Source of the DNA: Gammaproteobacteria bacterium
GTDB taxonomy: Bacteria; Pseudomonadota; Gammaproteobacteria; Enterobacterales; Alteromonadaceae
Length of the DNA: 64,000 nt
Direction: 5' to 3'
Assembly: GCA_018826295.1 (NCBI GenBank)
Contig: JAHJZX010000006.1
Location: 1-64,000 of the forward strand
Shown in pieces: positions 42,702 through 54,884 of the stretch. The translations under genes were made by a program, and so were the position numbers. The notes under the pieces are model-generated. The model was not told where the DNA came from, did not search any database, and saw only the letters and a program-made list of their open reading frames with translations. The stretch's first letter is position 1. The number at the start of each line of letters is the position of its first letter.

Positions 42702-43259
42702 TTATAACAGGGAAAAATACTCGGCCGGATCAGGGGTATGGCGTTTAGCTGGCTCGCCGCTTGGCGTGCCGAGGTATAAAAAGCCGACAATTTCGTCGTC
42801 TTCGCCCAGCTCCAGCGCTTGTTTAACAAAATCTAACTGGGCGTAGGCGCCGGTGCGCCAGATACCGCCAAAGCCCTGAGCAAAGGCGGCTTGTTGCATG
42901 GCCATTACCGCACAGGCTGCCGATTGCTGTTGCTCAATTAACGGTACCTTGGCATGCTCCACCGCTTTGGCGATACAGATAATAACCATAGGCGCGCGCA
43001 GTGGCAGTTGGCGGGCCCGCTCCAGCAAGTCATTGCCAATGGCCGGATCGTCTTCAACGGCCGCTTCGGCAAAAATATCGCCCAACCGGCACAGTGCCTG
43101 GCGGCCTTCTGCAATAACAAAACGCCAGGGCCGTAAATTACCGTGATCCGGCACCTGCAGCGCGGCACGTTTGATGTTGTCCAGCACCTCGCCTGATGGC
43201 GCGGGTTCAGTTAAGCGGGCCGAGGAAAAACGGCTGGTTAATAAAGTCAGTGCATCCAT
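42702..43259 (-). CDS. nitroreductase family protein (YdjA-like)
   Basis: 185 aa, ALQVPDHGNLRPWRFVI; GFGGIWRTGAYA; GFLYLGTPSGEP. Confidence 0.92.
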   Translation of the reverse strand: MDALTLLTSRFSSARLTEPAPSGEVLDNIKRAALQVPDHGNLRPWRFVIAEGRQALCRLGDIFAEAAVEDDPAIGNDLLERARQLPLRAPMVIICIAKAVEHAKVPLIEQQQSAACAVMAMQQAAFAQGFGGIWRTGAYAQLDFVKQALELGEDDEIVGFLYLGTPSGEPAKRHTPDPAEYFSLL

Positions 43260-43371
43260 ATAAGCCTCAATCTAGTTTGCGCGGGCAGCCTATCAAATTA
43301 ACAGTAACCTTAACATCAGATTATCGCAAGACCAGGTGCGTCTGCTTGGCTTTGCGCCAGTTTATGCTGCT

Positions 43372-44784
43372 TTACTGTTCACTGCTGCCAACAGCCTGCT
43401 GATACAAGGCCAAATACTGACCGGCCGAGCTTTGCCAGCTGAAATTTTGCGCCATACCATTTTGTTGTACCCGCTTGTAGCTGTCGCGTTTACTGTACAG
43501 TAACTCGGCCTGTTGTAAGGTGTCGTACATGCCGCGGGTATCAGGTTCAGTAAAGCCAATACCGGTAGCACCACGTGCCGGCCAGGGCTGCACAGTATCT
43601 TTTAAACCACCAGTAAGCCGTACTATTGGCACAGCGCCATAACGCAGACTATATAGCTGGTTTAAGCCGCAGGGTTCAAATAACGACGGCATTAAGAAAA
43701 AGTCAGCAGCGGCTTCCAGCTGATGTGCCATGGCATCACTAAAACCATGCACAAAACGAAATTGCTGCGGATGTTGCTGTTGCAACTGCTCCAGCGCCTG
43801 GCAATAGCGCGCCTCACCGGTGCCCATAATGATTACCTGGGCACTGGTAGTGTCGAGCCAGTGGCTTAATGCCGGTAGTAAATAATCGTAGCCTTTTTGC
43901 CCGGTAAGCCGGCTTACACCAACAAATAATGGCACTTTGCTGACTGCCAGTGCCAACTCGCTGCGAACTACCGTTTTGCACTGGGCTTTACCGGCTAAAT
44001 TATCGGCATCATAAGGTGCCGGCAAATAGCGATCGATAGCAGGGTGCCAGACGCCATAATCGCAACCGTTTAAAATGCCGAAAAAATCTGCTGCCCGCTG
44101 CTGATACAGGGCCGACAAACCGGCGGCCATCGGCTCGGTCAACAGCTCGTCGCGATAGCCCTGACTGACAGTGTTTATTTTGTCGGCATATTGTAAAGCT
44201 GTAGCAAGGAAATTAAGTTCAGTACTTAAGGTGGGCTCAATATCTAGTTCCTGGCGCCAATGTGCAGCACAGCGCTCCTGATAAGCACCATTATGAATAC
44301 TAAACACAAACGGCACCTTTGCCAGGGCGCTATGCTGGTAATGCTGCTTCAGATAATAAGCCGCGGCAGCGCTTTGCCAGTCATGGCCGTGAATAATGTC
44401 AAACTGCTGGCCGCTATATAAGGCCCACTGCAGCGCCGCCTTAGCGAAAAATGCAAACCGCAGAGGGTTGTCACTGTAGCCATGTTCGCCATCATCATAG
44501 GGCCTGTCGCGCTGGAAAAACTCATGATGCTCAACGAGGGCGATGTTAATACCATCAAGTGCAAACTGATGCACCGCGCAGCCAACACCACGGCCGGCCA
44601 GATCAAAATACAGACTCTGGTAGTTGGCGCTGCGATAATGATACAGCGGTGCATAACATGGCAGTACTACCGTAACCTGATGTCCGCTACCAGCCAATGC
44701 CTGCGCTAAACCACGGCAGGCATCTGCCAGGCCGCCGGTTTTGATCAGCCCTTCATATTCACTGCATATAAACAGGATCTGCAC
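43372..44784 (-). CDS. glgA: glycogen synthase
   Basis: 470 aa, KTGGLADACRGLAQAL; LMPSLFEPCGLNQLYSLRYGAVPIVRLTGGL. Confidence 0.96.
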   Translation of the reverse strand: MQILFICSEYEGLIKTGGLADACRGLAQALAGSGHQVTVVLPCYAPLYHYRSANYQSLYFDLAGRGVGCAVHQFALDGINIALVEHHEFFQRDRPYDDGEHGYSDNPLRFAFFAKAALQWALYSGQQFDIIHGHDWQSAAAAYYLKQHYQHSALAKVPFVFSIHNGAYQERCAAHWRQELDIEPTLSTELNFLATALQYADKINTVSQGYRDELLTEPMAAGLSALYQQRAADFFGILNGCDYGVWHPAIDRYLPAPYDADNLAGKAQCKTVVRSELALAVSKVPLFVGVSRLTGQKGYDYLLPALSHWLDTTSAQVIIMGTGEARYCQALEQLQQQHPQQFRFVHGFSDAMAHQLEAAADFFLMPSLFEPCGLNQLYSLRYGAVPIVRLTGGLKDTVQPWPARGATGIGFTEPDTRGMYDTLQQAELLYSKRDSYKRVQQNGMAQNFSWQSSAGQYLALYQQAVGSSEQ

Positions 44785-44799
44785 ACTTAGCCCTTAATG

Positions 44800-46035
44800 T
44801 TATTCGTCAAAACCAATTTTTGCGCCTTTGGGGATGACTACCACGCCGCTGGCCGAAACATGAAAGCGGGCTTTATCCTGCACCGGATCTTCACCGATAA
44901 TGGTGCCCGGGGCAATTTTGACATCTTTATCGATAATAGCACGGCGAATACGGCAACCGCGGCCGATATCGTTGTTGCCCATCAGTACACACTTTTCGAT
45001 ATAGCTGTGGCTGTGTACATGCACATTAAACCCCAGAATAGACTGATAGACGATAGAGCCACTGACGATGCAACCTGATGCCACCATAGAGCTGATCGCC
45101 TGGCCGGTACGGTTGGCTTCATCATGGACAAATTTTGCCGGTGGTACCGGTGGTGTATAACCACGCAACGGCCAATACCGGTTATATAAGTCAAACGGCG
45201 GCTCGACAGAGATTAAATCCATGTTGGCTTCGTAATAGGAATCGATAGTGCCGACATCACGCCAGTAACCGGCGCTACGCTCATTTTCACCACGTATATG
45301 GTTAGCTGAAAAATCATACACATATACATCACCGGCCGGATACAGGCCGGGAATGATATTATGGCCAAAATCATGTTTAGAATCGCTCTGTTTGGCGTCT
45401 TCTTCCAGTACATTAACCAGGGTTTTTGCTTCAAAGATATAGTTGCCCATCGAGGCTAAGACATAGTCTGGCCGGCCCGGAATGGTTTTAGGGTTGCTTT
45501 TCGGCTTTTCTTCAAAGCCGATCATTTTGCCATTGGCGTCGACTTCTATTACGCCAAACTCATGTGCCTGTGCCACCGGCACCGGTATCGCCGCCACCGT
45601 TAAACGGGCGTTGCGCTGACGGTGGTAGTCCAGCATCTGGCGTACATCCATTTTATAAATATGGTCGCCACCAAACACACAAACATGCTCCGGGTCCAGG
45701 CCATGGATTAAATGCAGGTTTTGATAAATGGCATCGGCCGTGCCCAAATACCAGTGTTTACCGGTTTGCATCTGGGCCGGAATAGGATCAATAAAACGAT
45801 TAGTTAAGCCGGTAACCCGCCAGGCCCGGCTTAAATGCTTCATTAACGAGTGCGATTTAAACTGGGTTATAACAAAAATTTGTAACAGATCGGAATTAAC
45901 AAAATTATTTAAAACAAAGTCGATAATGCGGTAATTGCCACCAAACGGTACTGCAGGCTTGGCGCGGATGCCGGTAAGAGGTGCCAGACGTGTGCCCTCT
46001 CCTCCGGCCAGGATCATGGTTAATACCCCGGACAT
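44800..46035 (-). CDS. glgC: glucose-1-phosphate adenylyltransferase
   Basis: 411 aa, ILAGGEGTRLAPLTGIRAKPAVPFGGNYRIIDFVLNN. Confidence 0.97.
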   Translation of the reverse strand: MSGVLTMILAGGEGTRLAPLTGIRAKPAVPFGGNYRIIDFVLNNFVNSDLLQIFVITQFKSHSLMKHLSRAWRVTGLTNRFIDPIPAQMQTGKHWYLGTADAIYQNLHLIHGLDPEHVCVFGGDHIYKMDVRQMLDYHRQRNARLTVAAIPVPVAQAHEFGVIEVDANGKMIGFEEKPKSNPKTIPGRPDYVLASMGNYIFEAKTLVNVLEEDAKQSDSKHDFGHNIIPGLYPAGDVYVYDFSANHIRGENERSAGYWRDVGTIDSYYEANMDLISVEPPFDLYNRYWPLRGYTPPVPPAKFVHDEANRTGQAISSMVASGCIVSGSIVYQSILGFNVHVHSHSYIEKCVLMGNNDIGRGCRIRRAIIDKDVKIAPGTIIGEDPVQDKARFHVSASGVVVIPKGAKIGFDE

Positions 46036-46041
46036 AGTTAC

Positions 46042-46048
46042 TCCCTGT
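46042..46048 (-). promoter_or_regulatory. CsrA-type ACAGGGA motif overlapping the glgC Shine-Dalgarno
   Basis: Minus strand CCAACAGGGAGTAACTATG; ACAGGGA core directly before the start codon. Confidence 0.4.
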
Positions 46049-46187
46049 TGGCTTGCTGTGTGTTTTTATACTGCAGTTGCAAAGCTGATACCAGAATAGC
46101 AGTCTGGATGCATAAATTGCCAGTGGCGTGATTGAACAATACTTTGCGCGTCATCAAATTAGACAGAAATAATGACAGCCATATGAC

Positions 46188-46211
46188 AAAAGGCACCATG
46201 ATGGTGCCTTT
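46188..46211 (-). terminator. Terminator downstream of fadH
   Basis: AAAGGCACCA-TGA-TGGTGCCTTT, T-run on minus strand. Confidence 0.75.
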
Positions 46212-46256
46212 GCCAGCTTGCCGCACCACATTAGTGCAGCGGGAGTGCAATATCGC

Positions 46257-48314
<2,058 letters not shown>

Positions 48315-48462
48315 TTATCTGCTTTGTTGGTTTATAGCAAGCTAAGGCGCAATAGCTTACTGAGTGTTACACATTTACTTACAAATTCCACTTAGCCTTT
48401 GCGGCCAAATTGTTTAGCATACCAATATGCAATACATCTGATATTTATACAGGGAATCTTAT

Positions 48463-50343
48463 ATGGTTGATAAAAATCCTGGCCTGATACGCCGGTTGTT
48501 TCGCCTGATAGCAGGGCTGTACCGCGGTTTTCGCGCAGTAGTACTTAATGTGTTATTTATTGCGCTGGTTGTCGTGATCGGCATGTCCATTTTCAGTGGC
48601 GACGACAAAGTTGAAGTACCGCCCACGGCTGCGCTGGTACTAAACCTGAAAGGCGACCTGGTGGAAGAAAAGCGCTGGACTGATCCGGTTGCTACCGCCC
48701 TGAATGAAAGCCTGGGTGGCGAAGAAGAAGCGCCGGAAGTGTTGGTCAGTGATGTGGTTAAAGTGCTGCAAGCGGCCACTAAAGATAACCGCATTCAGGC
48801 TTTGGTATTAGATTTAGCGGCCTTAGGCCGTGGCTCGCTGGATAAAATGCAGCGCATAGGTAACGAGATCGACAGCTTTAAAGCTGCCGGCAAAAAGGTG
48901 TTTGCCTATAGCGGCTATTACAACCAAAACCAATACTATCTGGCCAGTTACGCTGATGAAATCAGTTTAACTCCTATGGGTGCGGTATTACTCGAAGGCT
49001 ATGGTGCCTACCCGATGTACTACAAAAACGCGTTAGAAAAACTGAAAATAAATACCCATGTGTTTCGCGTTGGTACTTACAAATCTGCAGTCGAGCCGTT
49101 CCTGCGTAACGACATGTCAGATGCAGCTAAAGAAGCCAATATCGAGTGGTTAAACGCGTTATGGGCAGATTACAAGCAACAAGTGGCACAGCGTCGCGGT
49201 TTTGCCATCGACAATTTCGATGAAACCTATCAGGCGTTGTTAGAAAAACTGCAGGTCGCCGAAGGTGATTTAAGCCAGTATGCGGTAAATGCCGGCCTGG
49301 TTGATGCAATTAAAACGCCTGAAGCCTTCCGTAAAGACCTGATAGCTATCGTCGGTGAAAACGACGATCACAACTACAATCACGTCACCTTTGCTGACTA
49401 TGCTGATGTGACAATACCAGCGCAGCAATTTGATAACCCGATGACCGATAAAGTGGCGTTAATCGTCGCCCGTGGTGTTATTGTAGATGGCAGTGCCAAA
49501 GCCGGTGCCATAGGCGGCGACTCTACCGCTGCACTGCTGCGCAAAGCCCGTCACGATGACAAAGTTAAAGCTGTGGTACTGCGCGTAGACAGCCCTGGCG
49601 GCAGTGCCTATGCATCAGAAGTTATCGCTCAGGAAATCCGTTTACTGCGCGAAGCCGGTAAACCGGTTATTGCTTCTATGGGTTCGGTAGCGGCTTCCGG
49701 TGGTTACTGGATCTCGGCTCCGACTAACGAAATCTGGGCTGAGCCTACCACTATCACCGGCTCTATCGGTATTTTTGGCCTGCTGCACACGGCTGAGAAC
49801 GTTATGCCGACACTGGGCCTGAACGTTGACGGCGTTGGTACCTCTGAGCTAGCTGGTCTGTCAGGCGGTCTGCCACTGTTTAAAGGTTTACAGCCAGCAG
49901 CCAAAGATCTGTTCCAACTGCTGATTGAGCGTGGCTACCGTGAATTTTTAAGCATGGTTGGCGAAAACCGCAATATGAGCACTGCGGATGTGGACAAAAT
50001 TGCCCAGGGCCGGGTTTGGACCGGTGCCAAAGCACAGGAACTGGGTTTAGTTGATAAACTGGGCTCACTGAACGACGCAGTTAAAGCCGCTGCTGATAAA
50101 GCCGGTTTAAATAACTATGACGTTAAGTTAATTGGCCAGGAGCTGAGCCCAAGTGAGCAAATGATCAAAGAACTGCTTGGCGAAGCCAAAGCGCAAGGCT
50201 GGTTACCGCAAGGTAGCGCCAACGCTGAGCAACGCCTGTTGCGTAAACTGACCAGTCAGTTAAAACAGGATTTTGTCTTACTGAACCAGTTTAACGATCC
50301 AAACGGTATCTATTCTTATTGTGTCAGCTGCAGCATCAACTGA
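48463..50343 (+). CDS. sppA: signal peptide peptidase SppA, 67K type
   Basis: 626 aa, RVDSPGGSAYASEVIAQEIRLLREAGKPVIASMGSVAASGGYWIS. Confidence 0.96.
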   Translation: MVDKNPGLIRRLFRLIAGLYRGFRAVVLNVLFIALVVVIGMSIFSGDDKVEVPPTAALVLNLKGDLVEEKRWTDPVATALNESLGGEEEAPEVLVSDVVKVLQAATKDNRIQALVLDLAALGRGSLDKMQRIGNEIDSFKAAGKKVFAYSGYYNQNQYYLASYADEISLTPMGAVLLEGYGAYPMYYKNALEKLKINTHVFRVGTYKSAVEPFLRNDMSDAAKEANIEWLNALWADYKQQVAQRRGFAIDNFDETYQALLEKLQVAEGDLSQYAVNAGLVDAIKTPEAFRKDLIAIVGENDDHNYNHVTFADYADVTIPAQQFDNPMTDKVALIVARGVIVDGSAKAGAIGGDSTAALLRKARHDDKVKAVVLRVDSPGGSAYASEVIAQEIRLLREAGKPVIASMGSVAASGGYWISAPTNEIWAEPTTITGSIGIFGLLHTAENVMPTLGLNVDGVGTSELAGLSGGLPLFKGLQPAAKDLFQLLIERGYREFLSMVGENRNMSTADVDKIAQGRVWTGAKAQELGLVDKLGSLNDAVKAAADKAGLNNYDVKLIGQELSPSEQMIKELLGEAKAQGWLPQGSANAEQRLLRKLTSQLKQDFVLLNQFNDPNGIYSYCVSCSIN

Positions 50344-50365
50344 CAGCAGCAATAAAACCGACTAC

Positions 50366-50396
50366 AATGCCCGGCAATAACCGGGCATTTTTTATT
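50366..50396 (+). terminator. Rho-independent terminator downstream of sppA
   Basis: AATGCCCGG-CAATAA-CCGGGCATTTTTTATT. Confidence 0.9.
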
Positions 50397-50427
50397 CTTC
50401 GCGTAACAACACAGTAAATTTAACACT

Positions 50428-51444
50428 ATGAGCAGAAAACGGATTTATGTCGCCTACACCGGCGGCACTATAGGCATGCAGCACTCGGCTAACGGCTATG
50501 TACCGGTACCCGGCTTTCTATCCGACACCGTAAAACAAATGCCGGAATTTTACCGGCCTGAAATGCCGGAATTTGATATTCATGAGTATCACCCGGTAAT
50601 CGACTCGTCTGATATGTCACCACAACACTGGCAGGATATTGCCGCTGATATTGCGCAGCAATACCATAACTATGACGGTTTTGTTGTGTTGCACGGCACT
50701 GATACTATGGCCTACACCGCTGCCGCCCTGTCTTTTATGCTGGAGAACCTGCAAAAACCGGTCATTATTACCGGTTCGCAAATTCCGCTGGCCCAGTTGC
50801 GCTCGGACGGTCAGGTAAACTTAATGAATGCGCTGTACCTGGCAGCAAACTACCCTATTGCCGAAGTGGCGCTGTTTTTTAATAATCAGCTGTTTCGCGG
50901 CAACCGTGCCACCAAAGCTGACGCAAATGGCTTTAATGCCTTTGCATCCCCCAACTTTGCGCCGCTGATTGAGGCCGGCATACATATCAACCTGATTGCC
51001 GGTAAACTAAGCCAACCACAGCAAGCCGCGCCGCTGCAGGTAGCCAGCATTACGCCGCAACCGATAAGCGTTGTCACCTTGTACCCCGGCATTAACACCG
51101 AGGTGATCCGTAATATGACCACGGCACCGGTGCGGGCGTTGATTATTAAGTCTTTTGGTGTTGGAAATGCACCGCAACGGCCTGAACTATTGAAGATCCT
51201 GCGCGAAGCCAGTGCACGCGGCCTTATTATTGTTAATTGCACCCAATGCTTTAAAGGCACGGTAAATATGCAAGGCTACGCTACCGGTAACGCTCTGGCG
51301 CAGGCCGGCGTAATAAGCGGTTACGATATGACGCTCGAAGCCGCATTAACCAAGCTGCATTACTTACTGAGTAAAGATTTAACCGCTGAGCAAATTCGCC
51401 AACAGATGCAACAAAATTTACGTGGCGAACTGACAGCAGACTAA
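50428..51444 (+). CDS. ansA: type I asparaginase
   Basis: 338 aa, VAYTGGTIGMQHSANGYVP; FVVLHGTDTMAYTAAALSFM. Confidence 0.96.
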   Translation: MSRKRIYVAYTGGTIGMQHSANGYVPVPGFLSDTVKQMPEFYRPEMPEFDIHEYHPVIDSSDMSPQHWQDIAADIAQQYHNYDGFVVLHGTDTMAYTAAALSFMLENLQKPVIITGSQIPLAQLRSDGQVNLMNALYLAANYPIAEVALFFNNQLFRGNRATKADANGFNAFASPNFAPLIEAGIHINLIAGKLSQPQQAAPLQVASITPQPISVVTLYPGINTEVIRNMTTAPVRALIIKSFGVGNAPQRPELLKILREASARGLIIVNCTQCFKGTVNMQGYATGNALAQAGVISGYDMTLEAALTKLHYLLSKDLTAEQIRQQMQQNLRGELTAD

Positions 51445-51463
51445 GCTGGCACCGTATCAAAAC

Positions 51464-51496
51464 AACCGGCTAGCAAAGTGTTAAAGTTAGCCGGTT
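51464..51496. terminator. Long-loop hairpin between convergent ansA and DUF349 gene
   Basis: AACCGGCTA-(15 nt)-TAGCCGGTT; weak U-tract. Confidence 0.35.
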
Positions 51497-51519
51497 AAGT
51501 TGAAAGCTGGCAGCAGTAA

Positions 51520-54234
51520 TCAGTTAATAAACACTGCCTTAACCCGTGCCAGCAATGGCAATTCAGCTTCAGCTACTGCACCAAACTGTAACCAGCGTTT
51601 TAGCAGGCTGTGCTTGTCCAGTGTATTTCCCTGGTTATGTTTATCAGATAACAATAATAATTGTACCTGCTGACGAGCCGCACGTTCGGCATCCGGTGAT
51701 GGCTGATCAGACAATAACTCCAGCGCTAGGGTAAGTTGCTGGCGGTTAAACTGTTGTTCCTGCTGCGCATTAAAGCAGTCACGAAAGCCGGCCGGTAATT
51801 GCTCGGCACTAAGCTCTGGCTCGGCCAGTAAATCAAACATCCGGCTAAATTCACGCTGTTGCTGGCTTTGCTGCCAGCGCTGCTGTTTCTGGCTTAATTT
51901 ATCCAGTAGCTGGCGCACTGCCTGCACTGTTGCCACGCTATGAGGTTCAAGCGCGCTTAACTGTTGACGTACCGCTTCAAAGGCGTTCTGCTCTGCGGCG
52001 ACTTCCAATTCAACAGACAACGCTGATAATACAGACTCAAATTGTTGTAACTCTGCCTGTTCAGCCAATTTCTGTTGCTCGAACTGCTCAGCACGGGCAT
52101 TAAAAAAGCCATCGCACAACGCACGGAAGCTTAACCACAGCGCCTGATCCTGTTTGCGACCAGCACTGGATAAGGCTTTCCATTGTTGCTGACATTCTTT
52201 TAGCGCCTTAGCAGTAAGATTAGGCTCAGCCAGCTGCAGCGCCGCCTGCGCTTTGTCGATCAATTGCTGTTTGGCTGCCGCCGCTTGTTGCTGGCTGTGT
52301 TTTAGCTGTGCTTGCAGCGGTAACAGTGCCTGATTAAAACGCTCGTTCAGTGCACTGTAATGCTGTTTATCCACTGCACCGGCCTGCTGCCAGGCTTGCT
52401 TTAATTGCTGCACAGTAAATTCCAGCGCTTTGGCTTCAGCTAAATCTTTGCCAGCGTCCAGCGCCTGCAGAATAATCAGCTCGCGCTGTTTAACATGCTC
52501 AGCGCGCAGCGCATCCTGTGCGGCAAAATAAACCCGGCAGGGAGCAAACGCCTGCTCACAGGCCAGATCGAAGGCCGTATTCAGTTCTGCTTCCAATGCC
52601 GGATCAGCTTTACCCAGGCTGTTCCATTGCGCCCTGGCCTGCTTTACATCATCCGCGCGCTGGCGCATCTGGCTTTCGCTTAGCTCAGCGCTAAGCTGTT
52701 GCATATGCGCCAACAATTCCTGCTTACGCGGTGTAGCGATATATTCCTGCCAGTCGGCCAGTTCAGCCATTTTATCGCGGGCAAAGTCGTAGTCTTTACT
52801 CAGTTGTGCCTGTAGCGGTGCAGTCAGTTGTTGATAGTCCTGTTCAATACCCTTAAACAAGCCAAACAACACCTTATACTTACCGGCGGCGTATAAACGG
52901 CGGTACTGCGCCAGCTTACTGCGACACTGGCGCTGAATTTTTTCTGCCTGCTGACCGAAGGCCCGCTCTGAGCGCTGCCATTGTTGTTGCAGATCTGTTT
53001 TTGCCTGCAATAAGCTCGCCGGCACAGCTATCATCAAACTTTTGCTTAACTGACGCCAGTGCTGTTGCCATTGCTGACGCTGCTCTGCGCTAAGCGCTAA
53101 CGCCTCGGCGCTGTCTGGCAGCGGCAGCGCCGCCCAGTCTGCAACTATGCGGGTTAAACCGGTTAATTGCTCGGCCAGTTCAGGCAGACGCATCAATTGC
53201 TGCTGTAACTGCTTGCTGCGATTTAACAAGGCTGTTTTCGCGTTAATATCAGCGTCAGTTATTTCTGCCATCAGCGCGGTCAGTTGCAGCTCCAGCTGCT
53301 GGGCGGCACTGATATCGGTAGATACTAACGCCTGCTGTAATTGTTGATCCAGCGCGTCAAGCTGCTGTTGCAACGCCTGCTGCAAAGCGGAGCGCTCGGC
53401 TGCTTTATGCTGCTCGGCCTGTTGCTGTTTTAATTGTTCCAGCTTTGGCGCCAGCCATTGTTCAATCTGGCTGCTGATTTTGGCATATTTAGTGCGAAAC
53501 TCTTCGGCCTCGGCCCCCAGACAATCCAGCTCAGCATCAAGTTGTTGCCACTGCGTTTGATACTGCTGCAGTTGCTCAGGTAACTCTGCCACACTGCTAC
53601 GTTCGCGGGCGGCATTCAGTTTTGCTAACAATAATGTCAGTTGCTTACGCAGCAGCAGCGGTTTTTGCTTTTGCTCGCTAATTTTTGCCAGTTTTTCCTG
53701 CACCTCAGCCTGTAAGCTGTTATCGAGTTTCTGGCTTAACTTTTCCAGCGTTTTTTCATCGTCAATCTGGCCTAGCAACTGGCGTTTTTGCGCCAATTGT
53801 AATACCGGATCGTATAAAGCCTTAATATTCAGCTCAGCTTTGTTTAAGCGCTGCAGCAAAGTAAACTTAATGCTGGCGTCGGTTTCAGTTTGCGCCAGCT
53901 GCTCCAATATACTGCTGCGATTACACTGGCTGATAAATTGTTGTTTAAGTTTGGCATCTACCTGATTTTGCAACAGCTGGTTGATCAGCGTTTGCTCGGC
54001 CAATTGCTGTAAACGCTCGGCACTGTCATGTTTGCTGGCTTGCCACCACAAGGAAAAATCGTTCAATTTATACAGGGCGGCTTTGCGCACCGCTTCGGCA
54101 CCATCGTTAAAGGCCAGTTCATGCAACACGGCTTTGTGGCTGGCATCTTCAGGGTTTAGTGTCGCTATGGCTTGCTGGCGTACAGCTGCATCAGCATGCT
54201 GCCACTTGGGTTTGAAAAAGCGGTTAAAGATCAT
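51520..54234 (-). CDS. DUF349 domain-containing protein (Q-rich coiled coil)
   Basis: About 904 aa; start refined to MIFNRFFKPKWQHADAAVRQQAIATL; repeated W-x-x-L/L-Q-Q blocks typical of DUF349. Confidence 0.85.
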   Translation of the reverse strand: MIFNRFFKPKWQHADAAVRQQAIATLNPEDASHKAVLHELAFNDGAEAVRKAALYKLNDFSLWWQASKHDSAERLQQLAEQTLINQLLQNQVDAKLKQQFISQCNRSSILEQLAQTETDASIKFTLLQRLNKAELNIKALYDPVLQLAQKRQLLGQIDDEKTLEKLSQKLDNSLQAEVQEKLAKISEQKQKPLLLRKQLTLLLAKLNAARERSSVAELPEQLQQYQTQWQQLDAELDCLGAEAEEFRTKYAKISSQIEQWLAPKLEQLKQQQAEQHKAAERSALQQALQQQLDALDQQLQQALVSTDISAAQQLELQLTALMAEITDADINAKTALLNRSKQLQQQLMRLPELAEQLTGLTRIVADWAALPLPDSAEALALSAEQRQQWQQHWRQLSKSLMIAVPASLLQAKTDLQQQWQRSERAFGQQAEKIQRQCRSKLAQYRRLYAAGKYKVLFGLFKGIEQDYQQLTAPLQAQLSKDYDFARDKMAELADWQEYIATPRKQELLAHMQQLSAELSESQMRQRADDVKQARAQWNSLGKADPALEAELNTAFDLACEQAFAPCRVYFAAQDALRAEHVKQRELIILQALDAGKDLAEAKALEFTVQQLKQAWQQAGAVDKQHYSALNERFNQALLPLQAQLKHSQQQAAAAKQQLIDKAQAALQLAEPNLTAKALKECQQQWKALSSAGRKQDQALWLSFRALCDGFFNARAEQFEQQKLAEQAELQQFESVLSALSVELEVAAEQNAFEAVRQQLSALEPHSVATVQAVRQLLDKLSQKQQRWQQSQQQREFSRMFDLLAEPELSAEQLPAGFRDCFNAQQEQQFNRQQLTLALELLSDQPSPDAERAARQQVQLLLLSDKHNQGNTLDKHSLLKRWLQFGAVAEAELPLLARVKAVFIN

Positions 54235-54505
54235 CGTGCGAGAACCTTGCAATAGACGGCTGAGTTTCGAATTGTTTTTTTAGTTCGGCTTTAGATTTTT
54301 GCACCAGCTGGCCATTGGCACCCACGGTGAAAATTTCTTCAGATTGAAGCACCTGCGCCTGATACGCCATCACCAGTTGCAAGCTGTGCGCCTTTTGCGC
54401 ATCGCTTAGCACGTTGCCATCAGCCCAACGCCCGGTTGCCACGGCGTCAGCAAGTTTTTCATAGGTATCAGGCGTCATCGCCTGCACCAGAGCGTTAAAG
54501 TTCAT
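54224..54505 (-). CDS. yeaC: YeaC family (DUF1315) protein
   Basis: 93 aa, MTPDTYEKLADAVATGRWADGNVLSDAQKAHSLQLVMAYQAQ. Confidence 0.85.
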   Translation of the reverse strand: MNFNALVQAMTPDTYEKLADAVATGRWADGNVLSDAQKAHSLQLVMAYQAQVLQSEEIFTVGANGQLVQKSKAELKKQFETQPSIARFSHDDL

Positions 54506-54506
54506 G

Positions 54507-54833
54507 CTACTTCTTTCTCTTTGCTAACATAATGCGAATACGCGTAATGATGTACCAACAAAAGCCGATACCGATACAAGCACCGGCCAGCATTTGCTGC
54601 ATGCCACCGGGTTCCGGGTTCCACCAGTACATCAGGCCAAAACCGGATAAAAACATCAGCAGGGCCAGCATAGAATGGTTAACCAGGCTTTGGCTTTTAT
54701 CTAAGGCTTTGCTGCGGGCCAGCGACGCCATTTTTTCCGGCGTCAGGTTGGTTAAGTCGCTACTACATTTGCTGCATTGCGCCGCTTTATCTGAAATTTT
54801 ATGCCCGCAAAACGGACAGGATACAATTGCCAT
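54507..54833 (-). CDS. zinc-ribbon membrane protein
   Basis: 108 aa, CPFCGHKISDKAAQCSKCSSDL and two hydrophobic segments. Confidence 0.8.
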   Translation of the reverse strand: MAIVSCPFCGHKISDKAAQCSKCSSDLTNLTPEKMASLARSKALDKSQSLVNHSMLALLMFLSGFGLMYWWNPEPGGMQQMLAGACIGIGFCWYIITRIRIMLAKRKK

Positions 54834-54884
54834 ACTGCCTGTACCTTGTGTTGATCAACCCTGTATTTAACGACGTGCCGATGC

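Noticed and set aside
43372-46035. Full glycogen operon
   Set aside because: Only glgC and glgA are present; glgB, glgX and glgP are not in the flanking sequence, so no full operon is claimed.
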